Shown here piece after piece: positions 1 to 12,150 of a stretch of DNA of 41,286 nt. Position 1 is the stretch's first letter; each line of letters begins with the position of its first letter. The notes beneath the pieces were generated by a model. That model searched no databases, had not been told where the DNA came from, and worked only from the letters and a program-made list of their open reading frames with translations. The position numbers and the translations under genes are program-made. The stretch comes from Bondarzewia mesenterica. Taxonomy: Eukaryota > Basidiomycota > Agaricomycetes > Russulales > Bondarzewiaceae. The stretch is from NCBI GenBank assembly GCA_004802705.1, contig SGPL01000299.1, forward strand, positions 1-41,286, written 5' to 3'.

Positions 1-99
1 CAGCGCTGCGACGGCGGCACGGTGGAGTTTGGGGCGGAGGTCGGTACCACTGCAGTGCCTAATCCCGAAGCGGGACCTTCAATCGAAGTAGTGATTTGA
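1..99 (+). CDS. possible 3' end of a gene entering from the left edge
   Basis: The first plus-strand frame is open from base 1 to a TGA at 97-99 and gives 32 residues ending GPSIEVVI. The next 200 bases in the same frame also read like protein (for example VFLFDDGSLTAYP and PELPDWLFGLRQEE) and end at a donor-like GTACGT near 303. A gene coming from the left with an intron near 90-170 would explain both stretches. No family is recognised and the opposite strand is open too, so the strand is not certain. It could be chance in GC-rich DNA. Confidence 0.25.
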   Translation, partial: QRCDGGTVEFGAEVGTTAVPNPEAGPSIEVVI

Positions 100-3000
100 C
101 ACGACTGCTGCGGGATCCGCGATGCGCGATGCTATGCCTGCGTGCTTTTCTTCGACATGACCGGAACCAAGCTTCTGCGCAGCGGCCGCGTTTTTCTTTT
201 TGACGATGGATCGCTGACAGCCTACCCACAGCATGCTATATTGGTACCCGAGCTGCCCGACTGGCTTTTCGGGCTGCGACAGGAGGAGCACTCTTGCTTC
301 GCGGTACGTATGTGGCGACGGGATTGCTCTTTGTGGCGTGTAGGAGCGTCGCTTGTCACTTGCACGGTGCACGAACGCGGGCGAAGGGCGCGTTCGTACG
401 CTCGTGAGACTCAAGCTTAAGGTTAGCTCGGGCGCGAGTGCTGTCATGCATGCGCAGGACGGTGAGTATGCATTCTCGGTTCGTTGTTGTTCGCCGTCGG
501 GGCCCGCGCAAATTAGGTTCGTCAGTCAAGCTGCACTGCTGACGGCAACGAGGTCCCCGCGTTCTTCGAGTTGCGCAGGGTGCGAACCTTGAATTGAATA
601 TTGAATTTTTAACTTCTTTCATGACACGGGCTCCGAGGAAATGAAGAGTGTGCGAACCTGGTCGACGAATCGTCCTCTAGATGCGAGGGGGGGGTCTGCT
701 TCAACAGTTCAAGAAGACAAGACGAGGAAGGACTGGATTCGGATATGTATGCACGGCCCCACTCTCTCTATTGGCTTCAAACTCGAGATTAAACTCATGA
801 CCAGGTGTGGCGCTCTTCTATGGTACCGTATCTAGCCTGGTTTTCGCTGCCGGCCGTGGATGCATGGCGAGTTGCAAGACGTTGAACGTTTGAAATTTCC
901 GGTGAACGTGACATGCGTCGCACCCAGCGTCCCAATCCGTCAAACTCTCCCTCACATGCAATGCATGCATGTATATGGCCCGCGATCGACAGCTGCAGCG
1001 CTAGAGCTTTCTCTGCACTTGTCCAGATCCGCGTCAGTTGCGAGCCCGCAGCTGCCAAACCGGGGATCTCGACCTAGGGCCAGAGCCGGGAAGACGCGTG
1101 AGGGAGGGAGGAGTGTACGGTAGCGTGGTATGGGAGACCGCGGGCCCGGCGCGCTGGGTTCGGAACCTTTTCGCCATGTCTGGAAACGTTCGATGTGGGC
1201 TGACGCGGACGAAGACGAAGAGTCGACGAAGACGAATGCAGCCATCGAATTTAATATCCCCCCCCAGTGTGGGGGCCCCGCGCTCCCAGACACCCCACGA
1301 AGTTCACCGTCCCATTCTGGATGGATGTGCGCGCGAAGCCAGCCAACTTGCGCATATGGCCAGGTGTTCCACGGTGGACGTGCGACCGTGTCCAGAAATC
1401 CGTCCGCGGCTTCTTTCGATTCGCCGGGATTTTTTTTTTTGCTCTAAATTGGTCCGTCGCTCGAAGTGTCCATCGATGCAGATCGTTTTGTGCATCGCGA
1501 GGTTTGTTCCGCTTCTTCGAAAGACCCACGACCACGACCGCGCCGTTGTGAAAACGTTGACTTTCTTGGGTGATCCAGGCCCGCCAGTCGCAAGGGATCC
1601 GGATTGCATGATGTTGTAGAAGACTAGGGAACAAGTTAACATTGTGGGGCAACCTTCCCTGAATCACTCCTGAATATTTGAACCACTTAGCTCAAGTGCC
1701 CATGAGAGTTTTAAAGCTTTATACATATCGTGCATACGTCGACCGCCGGGTTAGACTGGTGACCAAGTCTCTAGACTCGGATAGCGGGCGCAGTGACGGA
1801 CAAGTCGAGTACTGCGTATCTAGACCGTCGGGTCACGTTCGAATAAGTTTCCAAATCGAAACCGGGGAACCTGGGTAAGTGTGCAATGACTCCATGGTGA
1901 ATCCGGCCCGTCGCGGGCAGCGAATACGGAGGTGCGAGTTGAAGGCGGTCGCTATTGGCGTTGGAAGCAAACACGAACCCGACGGCTTGAGCTGGGGCAC
2001 TGGGGCAGATGAATGAGGACTGCTCAAAATCTCCCGCAGACCGATGAACGTTTGGACAATCGTGATCAGCTTGCAAAAAGAAAAATGTTAGCCTGTCCGG
2101 TGGACTCGTGTGGTGTAAAAAAATGGCACACTGGCTGGATAACAAAGCCTAGTCAGTACTTACAAGGTCTTGGACGAGGTGACCTAGAGAGCCGTAAGGC
2201 GAACGAAGTAGCTACGGGAAAAACAAGTAAAAGTAACGGCAAGTTAGATACGGCATATCATGCAGAGCTCACCTCAGTCGTGTCCGGAAGGGAGAAAAGC
2301 GACTGGGGTAGAGCCTGAGATACGGAGGTTCTCGATATTTGTACGGGTGCCGAGACCAAGAAAGGAAATGCTGAAAAACAGAAGGAGATGCCGAGCGTAG
2401 TGTAAGCCTTGGAAGCGGACTCAACAGCGTGAGGTATCGTTTTTTCTAACAACAGGTCTTTTCGCGTTTGCTGGTCTTGAGCTTGAAGGCTTTGAAAATC
2501 CGAAGTCGAACGAAAGTCATTCCTGCCTTTCAACTCGACTCGTTCCAGGTATTTGATGATCACCACAAACGCTCCTCGCTCTGCTTGATTTGCTCCCTGA
2601 TGATAGCGCTACCAATGCCGTCGCGTTGGTAGTAGACTTTGAACATCAAAAGCCAGTCAGGGCGTCCGACTCACGATCAAGAACCCCCCGGACGGTCCGA
2701 TGTGTCTCCCATAGAAACTCCGGTGATAGACCTTGCAAGCAAGGTAACAGGCATGAGGGCTTTACTCATCAGTCTCAGCGATAGGGGGTTGCGGGTATCT
2801 GTGAGTAACATCCTCAATTCCTCATCAGCAATCGCATCCCGAACACGATTCAGGCAGCACTCGAGATAGATCGGACACACTTGACTCATGCCGACGCGCC
2901 CGAACCTCAATCTCTGGCAGGACTCCAGTGAGATATCATATGCATACATACGCCGACTCGGTATCTTGGTAACCAGATCTCGCAAGGTTCTCAACGGGCA

Positions 3001-3362
3001 GCCGCGTCACCGAGCGCCCGTACCGTACTTACTGTACATATGCCAGTGACCGGTCGCCAGTCACGAATGATGATGATCGGCAATCCAAAGCCAAGTCCGT
3101 GTATGTGCCATCGGGCGGGCGTTTTACACAGCGACCCACAAACACCCCGCCGATATGGTATGTCCACGGCGCCGCGGGGCGCCCCACCGCCGCTGGACTT
3201 TTGGGGGAATCTCAGTCGTTCAGGACAGGGGCGGGCGTTGCGCGTCGTGGGTCCATGTGCTTCTGGTGCCGGTCAGTGTCAAACTGTCCGTGTCTCGTTC
3301 TCGTTTGAATCTGACGTTCCTGTACAAGGGGTTTGAGCAGATTTAGATTTGGCTGGCTTGTC

Positions 3363-6300
3363 ANTGNTAAAATGATCGCTGGGCTGAGTCCGCCGACCGA
3401 CAATTTTCCGAGTTCTTAGGTCCTATCCCTTCGGGGGTGCCCAGGAGGACGTGGAGCGGCTTNGAAAGCCGGCGGCGTCGCCGTCGCCGTGCAGCAGCTT
3501 TGCTTTCCTACGGCTGGTNTGNTTCTTGNNTATCTGTTNTTGCGCTCGAATTTCAAGTTACCNCGCAATCATGCNCGGCTCAAAAGGCTCGCTTTGCATN
3601 CACNTGTTTCCGACTCTGGAGAGCTCTGGAGGNCNAAAAGCGACTGTGCTAACAAACTCAGGTACGAAGCCATTGCTATCTTCTTCCAGGCTCCCTACTG
3701 CCCGACTCGCACAAGGCATCAATGCATCACGGACCTATTGACTTGGGAACCTGAGCTTCACAGATAACTCTCCCATGCTCGCGAGTTTCATGTTGATCAA
3801 TGATCATATCCACGACCGTCACGCATCATACATGTACATGTTGCTGACACACCACACCACAAAAAAGCTCTCCGACGGTATGACCTGACCCACGAACTCG
3901 CGGGCGAGGCGCGGTATGGTACCTATGTATTCATTCATCTCACAAAATCAGCGAGATGCGCCTCGCTGCGCCGCACTGAGTCCTCCTGCCCACGTGCACA
4001 CGCAACAGGTTGAGGACCCACTTCGAGTTCACGCACCCAAACCTCACAGACACCTCACCCCCTTGATCTCACGCGCAGTGCCCGGCAGACCCCGCGCAGG
4101 CGAACCGCCCATCCACCATCCTATTCCGAGTTATACACACATGCACACACACTGCCTCTCGGCCTCGCCGCATCCAATTAATCACGCCCCTACCAGCCCT
4201 GTTCCGACTCGCCCACCAGCGAGTTATGAGCACCCCCCCCCTTCCCCAACGCGGCGCCCCACAACGTTTCGAAGTGTATACTCACATTGGCTCACCTGCA
4301 TCCCCAAGCGGATGCTATTCGACTCGAGTTAACTTACTGTACACATATGTTTCTGAGCCTAATATCCGTGAACTCGGCGGACTGTGCATGCGGTTCACTT
4401 CTCGCAGTTGCCCCGCGTTCCCCCGCAATCCTCAACCCCACACGCTCTAGTTATTATTAAGGCAACTTGCGTGCAGCCATTCGGACGGCCGTCGTTTAGA
4501 GAAAGTCATTGAATGCAGTCACGCAGTGCATACGTACCTCGGGCGCGCTGCGTGCCTGTTCTGCGATCATCGTTGCTGAGTAAATTACTCATACTTACGC
4601 TCGTGAGACGCTTTTTGTGGCATGTGGATGACGCCGCGGTGAGGTGACAGGTTCCTTTGCGTGCTAATCATCATCTCGTATATGTGGCTACGGANGCTCT
4701 GAGCTTCATCTTGATACCATGGATGAAGTAACTCACCCAGATATGTTCATGAATTCAATATTGTGGCGGGGCTGGTGCCCGAGGCGCATCAGCGTATCCT
4801 ACACCAACTCAATTGCATGTAAGTAGAGTATACATACGCATCCAAGTCCATATCNTTTCGAGTCCGTTTGCGGACCTGCCATCGGAATATTGTACGTACG
4901 NACGAGTTCGCCGTCGTACTTGGATACGTACTTACCTGAATATATTATGATGTGGGGAAAGGCCGACCCGTCTAATTAGGTTGTCAAGCTCAGAAGAATC
5001 GACGCNTACGGCTTCCCCGCCGCATCGCTCGCTACCCCGATACTAGAACGCCGTGATTACAGGAGGCATCGGCACACATGCGAGCTGCTACGTACTNACT
5101 TGGCGTAGATTCAATGCATCGAAGCTGGNCACATTCAAAATCTAGCCGGCACCGCGGAGCGTCGGGATGAGCAGTCGGGTTCTCAATCCCACGTCTCTGC
5201 NTATGTNNTAGANGCAACTGTCGGAAACCTATCAGAACTCCATGTNGCCCACTGGCATCCTTCGTTCGGCTCTTTCACGCAGATGCCGTACCCCACAACG
5301 CTGAAGAGCCAGTNTNAAAGACCAGAGCAACCCACGCAGTCTCGACATTNATGTCCAGCGCCAGCATTCAACCCCGCGTTTTGTCGCTCGCGGGGATGGA
5401 AATTGCTCGGAGNGTCACGANCGGATATCGGACGTCCACGTCCACGTCGTTTGTTTGCTCGGAGCGTACACAAGCAAGTATGTAAGGCTNACGATGACGC
5501 GGGACGCCGGGAAGAAGAAGNGTGAAATTTGAAAGCTTTACATACTAACAGCAACAGTAACATTCCGCGCGAGTCGCTGGCAGCTCTAATTCGCANCTGA
5601 TCNTGATCAAGCCCAGGTCGCGAAGAAGGGCCAGACTAGCATGACCGCAGAAGTGCGGGGCCCCACGGGACGAGAAGGTGGAAGTCCCTAACCAGCCCTA
5701 ACCGNGCGCTGAATTTGGNCAGTCGATCAATCCCGTGCGACCGATCGTCCCGATGCTCCGGAGTGCCAGTCTGCGAGCCGCGATTGAAGCCGTGGGAGAC
5801 GGTGTCAGCTGTGGCAAGCGAAATGGTGAGCACGGACGAGAACGTGCACTGCTGACCCCTGCACCGTCACCCACACCCGTCGGAGGCGACATTGTTGCGA
5901 GGCGANGANGCTGCCAAGTGTCAGAGAATGATGAATCATGAGCGGGCCTGTTTGAGGAAAGATATCGGCGAGTGATAGCGTCCTATGACGTGGGAGTACC
6001 GTATGTATGTTGAATCTAGACGACGCACCTCCGAGGCAGAAAAAAAAATTCAAAAAAGAAAGCAAACTGAGCATGTGCACGCGTGTGCATTCCGATCTGA
6101 TGCAGATGCTCCGACAGCTCACNGTTCTGACAACAACAGCACCTGGCACTCGANNAGAGGAAAACAAAGTCNGTTCTAGACTGATATGATGATGATGACA
6201 GCGACGTTCGACCTTGTGTTCTGCCCCAAACGTCGATCGCGATGCCTTGTCAGAGTCAGTCCGTGCACAAGACCCATCCGTCCAAAACCTATAATTAGAG

Positions 6301-7141
6301 GCTCACAAGGGTCTCACAAGGCGTTTATCCTTGCTCGCNCNACCCCTGTCGANTGNTCCTNAGGAGNCCTGACGTCACCGCCCGTCGCACATGATGTCTT
6401 TCACAGCGCTCCGTTCATGCTCGAGACCTTTGTTTCTTCATCTCGAATCTCGTGTCGTCCGTCGTGCCTTGGCGTGAGTTCCGGGCATGAGTTNCGGGTT
6501 GCAAGAAATTTCTCTCGTTCGGAATNCACTTACGATCACCAGCGCNTGATCAACGTCAACCATCGTCATTCTTTTGAGTCGAGACTCGGAGGTACACTGC
6601 ACTGAAGTGTCGAGAATGACGTCATGACAAATCGTTCTTCGGATGAACAGTACCGAGGGAGCTNTTCGCAGATCAACGANAGGTATAAACTGCAACTAGA
6701 CATACCACATGTGTGTAGCGCCATCAGATGTCGCGATTCCAGATGGAGAGAAACTCCAGGAAGTTGGATGCGGGCGTTTCCTCNTACNTAGCNAGAGGCG
6801 AAAAAGGCGCATCCAGAAAGAAGAAGGAGAAACACTACAAATCAACTACGAACGATCAGCAAATGTCAAACAAAAATCACAGCCCGGGGAGGGGGACGAG
6901 GGAAGGGGAACAATACTGAAACACGTGCGCTACGAATTTTTTCCGTGGAAAAGAAACGTACGACGGTGTTGACGACGAATAAGGATGGGGGTGTGCTGCG
7001 CGCACGCCGCAGCAAGTAAACGAAACTGAGCTCGAGCTTGCACGTCGCACGAGATNACGCGCAGCNGACGGCGGACATAGCAAGGCGGAAAGGACCCCCT
7101 CATGCATGCACGAACGTTAGANCATTTTGAAACGCTGACCG
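3363..7141. other. block of isolated ambiguous bases (N)
   Basis: Dozens of single N characters are scattered through this interval, while the flanking 3.3 kb and the following 13 kb have none. The Ns are isolated bases, not long runs, so they look like low-quality or conflicting base calls and not like a scaffold gap. Mixed haplotypes in a dikaryon or thin coverage would both produce this. Reading frames here should not be trusted. Confidence 0.8.
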
Positions 7142-7734
7142 GGACGTCAACCCACCTCCGCCTCAAGAATGTTAATGGAGAGTCGCCCACGGCTAGCGCA
7201 GAAACTCGACCGCGTCCATGTCAAGGAGCTCGAACAGGCTCCGAACGTTCCTATGACATAGACGATCCAGTCTGTGGCAGCGGAAGGGATTCAAAACGCG
7301 GCGCGAGTACGACGACGATCGTATCCATTTCGTCGACATCATGCCATCCCCTATATATAGGTAAGTATTCGGGCCGCTCAGTCCACTGCACAATGCACGT
7401 ACATGGGCACAACGATCGTCGCCGCCGCCTCGACCGCTCGATCGAGCCAGCTGGCCAGGCAGACCAGAAAGAAACCGTCGATACTGCAGGCCGTGCACTT
7501 TGCGGGCGATCCATTTTTTTGATCACGGCCCGCGTTCAATATTTGAATATTGATCAGTGACGGTGCGTCCAGTACTTACGTCCCGCGCGTCCTGACCTAA
7601 ATATCCCAAGCAAAACGACAGGAGTGAGTCAGTCATGATCCGATATAACTTACCGAGCCGACAGCACGCGCACGGTCCTCCGTGTCTACCGTCCCCCGTC
7701 CTCACTTCCCACCGAGTCCTTCCGAATGTCTCCA

Positions 7735-7798
7735 AAATCAAGAATCCAAAATCAAAATCAAAATCAAAATGATCAAAAATCAAAATGATCAAAATAAT
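7735..7798 (+). repeat. AAATCA/AAAATGATC simple repeat
   Basis: A low-complexity stretch in which AATCAAA-type units recur, first as tandem AAAATC and then alternating with AAAATGATC. It lies in the gene-poor left arm. Frames running through it are artefacts, such as the (FDFDFD)-like peptide on the minus strand. Confidence 0.85.
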
Positions 7799-8109
7799 CT
7801 CACCTCGTCCCGCCTCGCCATATTTCGTCAAACAAGAGCCTACAGTACACCACTTACAAACAAAAAAAAGGTCCCCCTCAAATTCAGGCAACCGCGAGAC
7901 GCGACGCGATAGGCTAGCGCAGGGGGGGAGGGAACCCTTAGCCAATGGACGTGGCCAATATCCGTATGATTATAAAATTTAAAAAAACAAGGGCTCTGCC
8001 GCGAATCGCCCTCATTTTTCCCAAAGTCCGCTGTCCAATACTTTACCTTGCACGTACGCGCGAACACATAATATGCGATTTGCAAAACTCGCTGCTCGAT
8101 CGCCGGTCG

Positions 8110-8271
8110 CGCGTCGGGCGCGTCGGGCGCGTCCTGTCCTGTCGCGTCCAGCGGAGACGAGATCCCCCGCGCGCGTTAGCCGCGTGCAAATTCGCCAGTC
8201 AAGGATCATTTCCCAAGTAGCGTCCTGTCCTGTCCTGTCAGGCCTGTCCAGAGGTCAAAGTCAAAGTCAAA
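8110..8271. repeat. cluster of short tandem repeats
   Basis: Three microsatellite-like motifs lie within 160 bp. CGCGTCGGG occurs twice in tandem (about 8110-8128), CCTGT about four times (about 8222-8240) and AAAGTC three times (about 8254-8271). This looks like replication slippage in unconstrained DNA. Confidence 0.75.
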
Positions 8272-9309
8272 ACCGAATTCGAACTTTGTCTTGCAAGCAA
8301 GGTAACACGAGTAGCGTCCGAAACACCGTACTCGCCGGGCAGCGTCGCGGATCGCACTCGCTCGAATGAAGGAAAACCCCAACGGACGCGAACGTTGACG
8401 TGTTCGACGTTACTTGACTTTACAATGCTTTACAAGTCAATTCGAGGGGCCTCTTCCTTCGCCCCGGCGAGCCGAAGCGAATGGAATGCGCGGTTCTTTC
8501 CAGTTCAAACTCATGCCTCTGGCTGTACTTATCGGGCGGAACCGCCAAACCCCAACGGGACGAGATAGGACTGAAAGACACTCGATTTGGCACTTGGTAT
8601 AAGGTATGTACTGAATGAAATACAAGCTCCCTTGCTTATCGCACACAAGACCCGAATAAAGTAAGTAACGAAAGGAGAACGAGCCACCAGATTACCAGCC
8701 ATGGGTATGGAAGGAGGTGGAAATTGCGGGGCAGTCGATACGAAGTCCCGATGCGAAAGCACGATAGCGAGAGGTAGTGAAAGCATGGAGAACGTCACAC
8801 GAAACACGAGTGCTCTGGATATCATCCTAGGGCATGACGAACACGTCTCCACCCCCCGGACTAGATCGAGAGCACACGTACCATGACGCAGATATAGGAT
8901 GGAAACGGTCCACGGGAATAGGGTAGTGATTAATCGTACAGCAAATGAACAGATGACGCGAAACACGGGATGGTGATACACAATGTACAAAGCCAATGAA
9001 GGGGAACAAGAGACAAATCAGAGGTCAGAGACAACTTTTGGAATGGAAGACGTGCAATGCAAAGAAGGGTTCGCGGCGCGTGTGGGTGATGTTCCTGACG
9101 AACGAGGCGTACGGACGATCCATTAGGGGATATCATGAGGGATGACGGCGTGATACGGATAGTGAATAAATGAGGTCGTGATTAGGATCGTCGGCATCGT
9201 GTCGTCGTCGAGTGGTATCATATGGCGTGTGGTATGCGTCTGATGTGTGCGTAGGTGACATGCGAGAGGAAGGGATGGTGAGATATGTTGGACTCGAGAG
9301 GCAGAAAAG

Positions 9310-9345
9310 CCGACAGCGAACGGAAGACCGACAGCGAACGGAAGA
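9310..9345. repeat. 18-bp tandem duplication next to the Ecl1-type stop codon
   Basis: The 18-mer CCGACAGCGAACGGAAGA is present twice in perfect tandem, ending seven bases before the stop codon of the minus-strand Ecl1-type gene. It therefore lies at the very start of that gene's 3' UTR. The repeat is probably a recent slippage product. Confidence 0.9.
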
Positions 9346-9351
9346 CGGCGA

Positions 9352-11141
9352 TCACCGCCTGACCTCCTTGCCGGGGAACAGGAACAGTCGCTTCATCTGC
9401 GGCTGCACCTCGACCTCGACCTCGACGATCTTGGTCTCCCCATTCACGACGTGCTTTTCAAACCTGATCTCCTTCCTCTTCGGCATGGGCATGATAGGAT
9501 ACGTCAGGACATTGTCGTAAGACCAAGAACGCGCTGCAGGGACATGAACATCAGGAGAATGACTCAAGATGACGCCAAGGGGTACTCACTCTCGACGCCA
9601 CGTCTCTTCGGTGTCGGTAATGATCCAACCTCACCCAGTTCTGGCGACTCCGAGATCGAATCCTCACTCAACTCGCTACCCCTCCGACTAAGCGGACTCC
9701 TCGCGAGGCTGCGCGTCGATCCCGATCGCCAACTTGACAGCGAGGGGGTATCGTTGGAGTAAGAGGAAGCAGCCGAAGGAGATCGCAGCTTGACGTCCGG
9801 AACAAGGAGCATGCCTTCAGCACCCGGTTTGAGGATGCTGTGTTCTCGCCTGCGCGAATTTGCGGGGAGAGACTGCGCATGTGGGGAGCCTGAGAGCGAC
9901 TGGTGTGAATCCGAGCGACGAGCGAAGGTCAGAGGGTACTTGGAAGACACGTCCTCCTGCGTGCTCGATCTCGCTGCCGAAGTGAGCTTTGAGGTCGAGG
10001 TGGAAGCGGCAGAAGAGTGGGATGCCGTCGGCGTGGGATCCTCGCCGAGGGTAGAGTAGACGCCGATAGAGCGGTGCGGGGAAGCCGCGAACGATTTGTA
10101 TGCGGAAGGCCGGTCCTGGACTCCAGAAGCCTGCTTCATGGCAGTCTCGACTGTCGACAAGGAGTACACGGAAGATCTCCAGGCATCGCTGCCATCCGTC
10201 CAACCCGGAATGGGCTTCCGATCACGTGAGGGAGCTTGGTTGAAGGGATACGACGACCGCTTTGGCGCTGGTTCCGGACAGAGAGCAGCCTTGATACGAC
10301 GTGCGGCCATCATGACACCGCTCTGGTAGTCATTCGGAGGCTCTGGAAAGGACGACGTCTCCTGCTCCTCCTCCAAAAGCGGCGCGGGGGGCGGCAAGGG
10401 GGGGAAGTCATACATACGAGCGAGGGCGGCCACGCTGGGGGATATCGAAGCGTAACCGGATAGGGGAGCCGAGTCGCCTACAAGGACCTTATCCTCCGAC
10501 TCGGGAGAAGTTGAGGCACTCGAGGCGCTATCGGTCTCCGTCTCGCTGCTTAGAGGAGAGACGATGTTGGTGAGGGAGTTGTGAGGAACGGGAGGGAGGG
10601 TGGGAGAATCACATCCGTCGCGGTCAGGATGGTAATTAATGGGCAAACCGGTGTGGATGTTGTTGAGGTCGGCCAAGCGACACTCGTCAGAGCAATACAG
10701 GGGCGTAGGATTCTGATCAATGACCGTCCGATGTTTTACCGGGGCGGTCGGAGGCTGTTGGGGTGCGGGAGGAGAAGTGGGAGCAGGCGGGTTCTTCTTC
10801 GAGTCTGAACGCTTGATGGTGCCGTTGGGCTTGACACGACCGGTGCCGCGGGTGAGGCCACCCGCTGTTCTGGCACGAATGGTCCCGTTTTTACTACGCG
10901 TCCGACGGATGGTGGGCGCGTCCTGAGCGTTGTTTTTGGATGCTGGACGAAATAAGGTGAGCGGTGGGGAAAGAGAGGACGAGTTTTGAAAATGCTTACG
11001 AGAAGGAGAAGTTGGGGAAGAGGGAGGAGGAGCAGGGATAGTTGGCTGGGGGGGTTTGGAGGGTTGCACGGGGACGGTGTATCGCTTGGGGAGGATGTGA
11101 CGACCACAGACGGGACACCAGGAAGTATCGAGATGATCCAT
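9352..11141 (-). CDS. Ecl1-type zinc-finger protein (life-span regulatory factor family)
   Basis: Predicted protein of about 557 residues from three exons: 11000-11141, 9590-10942 and 9352-9533. The N-terminus carries CPVCG (residues 9-13) and then, after a Pro/Ser/basic low-complexity stretch, YCSDECRLAD (about 130-139). This split Cys pair followed by ECRLAD is typical of the fungal Ecl1 family, whose yeast members are short regulators of chronological life span and nutrient-stress responses. The rest is mostly disordered and Ser/Pro-rich, and the last exon ends in an acidic EVEVEVE run and a basic tail. Intron 1 (10943-10999, 57 nt) has no in-frame stop and intron 2 is 56 nt. I chose the ATG at 11141 because it lies just before the Cys motif; an in-frame ATG 45 codons upstream has no family support. 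Nuclear action is inferred from the family. Confidence 0.8.
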
Positions 11142-11579
11142 GATGGGAGGAAAGGAGGACGGGGAAAGTGAGAAGGGTGGGGGGAGGCCGGGATTTAAAA
11201 AGGGCTGGCGGACAAGACGCCTTGTTGGGGAAGCAAGTGTCAGACGGTGGCGTCGACGGCGCAGGATCGATCGCAACCCTTGAAAGGCAAACGAGACAGG
11301 GAGGAGAAAGGGACGCGGTGGCAGCGGGCGGACAAAAAGAGGATGGGAGAAAAGGCGCGGGGCGTTGTTGGGGAGCTGGGTATTTATTCATGTGTGATGT
11401 GCGTGGTGTGTCCATTGAGTAAGACCCGGACGGGGAGGCTCTTCCGTTTGCGTACCGGCCATTCGCCAGCACTGCTCGACCCGCGCCCACAGGCCGGGCC
11501 ACCCAATCCCACCCTGTTCCTGCCTCGTCCCGGCCACCCGATCCCTCCCACGCCTCACCTCCCCCGCGGCAGCACGGCA

Positions 11580-12150
11580 CAACGCCCATCCGCTCTAGAC
11601 TGCCTCACCACCTCTCTCCCCTCGTTTCACCTCATTCGCCCCCTCCTCTCCCCCTCGCTCCATTCCTTCCTTTTTATTCCCTCTTTTTATTCCCTCTTTT
11701 TATTTTACGCATGCACGCCCTTCTTTCCTTTGCAAATGCGTGCGCACAACATCGCCTCCAATCCGATCGCATACGCAGCCATTACCTATTTCCAATCTCG
11801 CCTCGCCTCACCCGGATAAACGCATTTCTTTCCCTGGCCTCATATCCGCGAGCGCACGCCTTCCATGTGCTTGTTGCCATCTTCTCTTATCGCCCTCGGC
11901 ATCCTCCGCTACCCCGCCTTTCCCATCTTTATTTCAGCCACCCACCTCCCCGCTCCTCATTTGCTCCCGTCCTTTCTCCCTCCGGCACTACCCCCCTGCC
12001 GCACCACCAGCCCCGAGTCCCGACCTCTAAATTTCTACTTCTTGTGGTCGCTCTTTTTCCGTTTCTCATATCCCGCATTGCAGCTCGTCATCGATTCATC
12101 CCCGACGTTCTCTGCGTTCTATGTCCTTTCATTTCTCTCCGGCGTCGGTG
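11580..12150 (+). other. pyrimidine-rich (C/T) tract
   Basis: The plus strand is strongly biased to C and T over about 570 bp. It includes a 13-bp unit (TTTTTATTCCCTC-like) repeated about three times at about 11669-11705. In fungi, CT-rich blocks usually sit on the sense strand just upstream of transcription starts. That would point to a plus-strand transcript starting near 12.1-12.3 kb, divergent from the Ecl1-type gene. No convincing protein follows, so a non-coding RNA or simple low-complexity DNA remain options. Confidence 0.5.

Larger units (their letters stand above)
100..9351. other. gene-poor interval downstream of the Ecl1-type gene
   Basis: About 9.2 kb with no coding region I can defend. 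The many reading frames here are short, occur on both strands at once, and show no recognisable motif, as expected for GC-rich non-coding DNA. The interval contains poly-T and poly-A runs, microsatellite tracts near 7735-7798 and 8110-8271, and scattered GTAAGT/ACTTAC motifs. No LTR pair, terminal inverted repeat, tRNA or rRNA was seen by eye. The stretch next to 9351 should include the 3' UTR of the Ecl1-type gene. Confidence 0.5.

Noticed and set aside
1038..1619. 193-codon plus-strand frame in the left arm
   Set aside because: Two other plus-strand frames and two minus-strand frames are open over the same bases, the peptide is Arg/Pro-rich without motifs, and no splice or start context supports it.
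7735..7798. CRISPR-like periodic repeat
   Set aside because: The units are very short A-rich microsatellites without unique spacers, in a eukaryotic genome.
8529..8996. 155-codon hydrophobic minus-strand frame
   Set aside because: It looks like a membrane protein at first sight, but the hydrophobicity is irregular, no family pattern is seen, and it lies just beyond the 3' end of the Ecl1-type gene on the same strand.
11142..11276. Upstream in-frame ATG for the Ecl1-type gene
   Set aside because: The added 45 residues are Arg/Pro/Ser-rich and unlike the family, whose Cys motif lies close to the N-terminus; the region fits a 5' UTR better.
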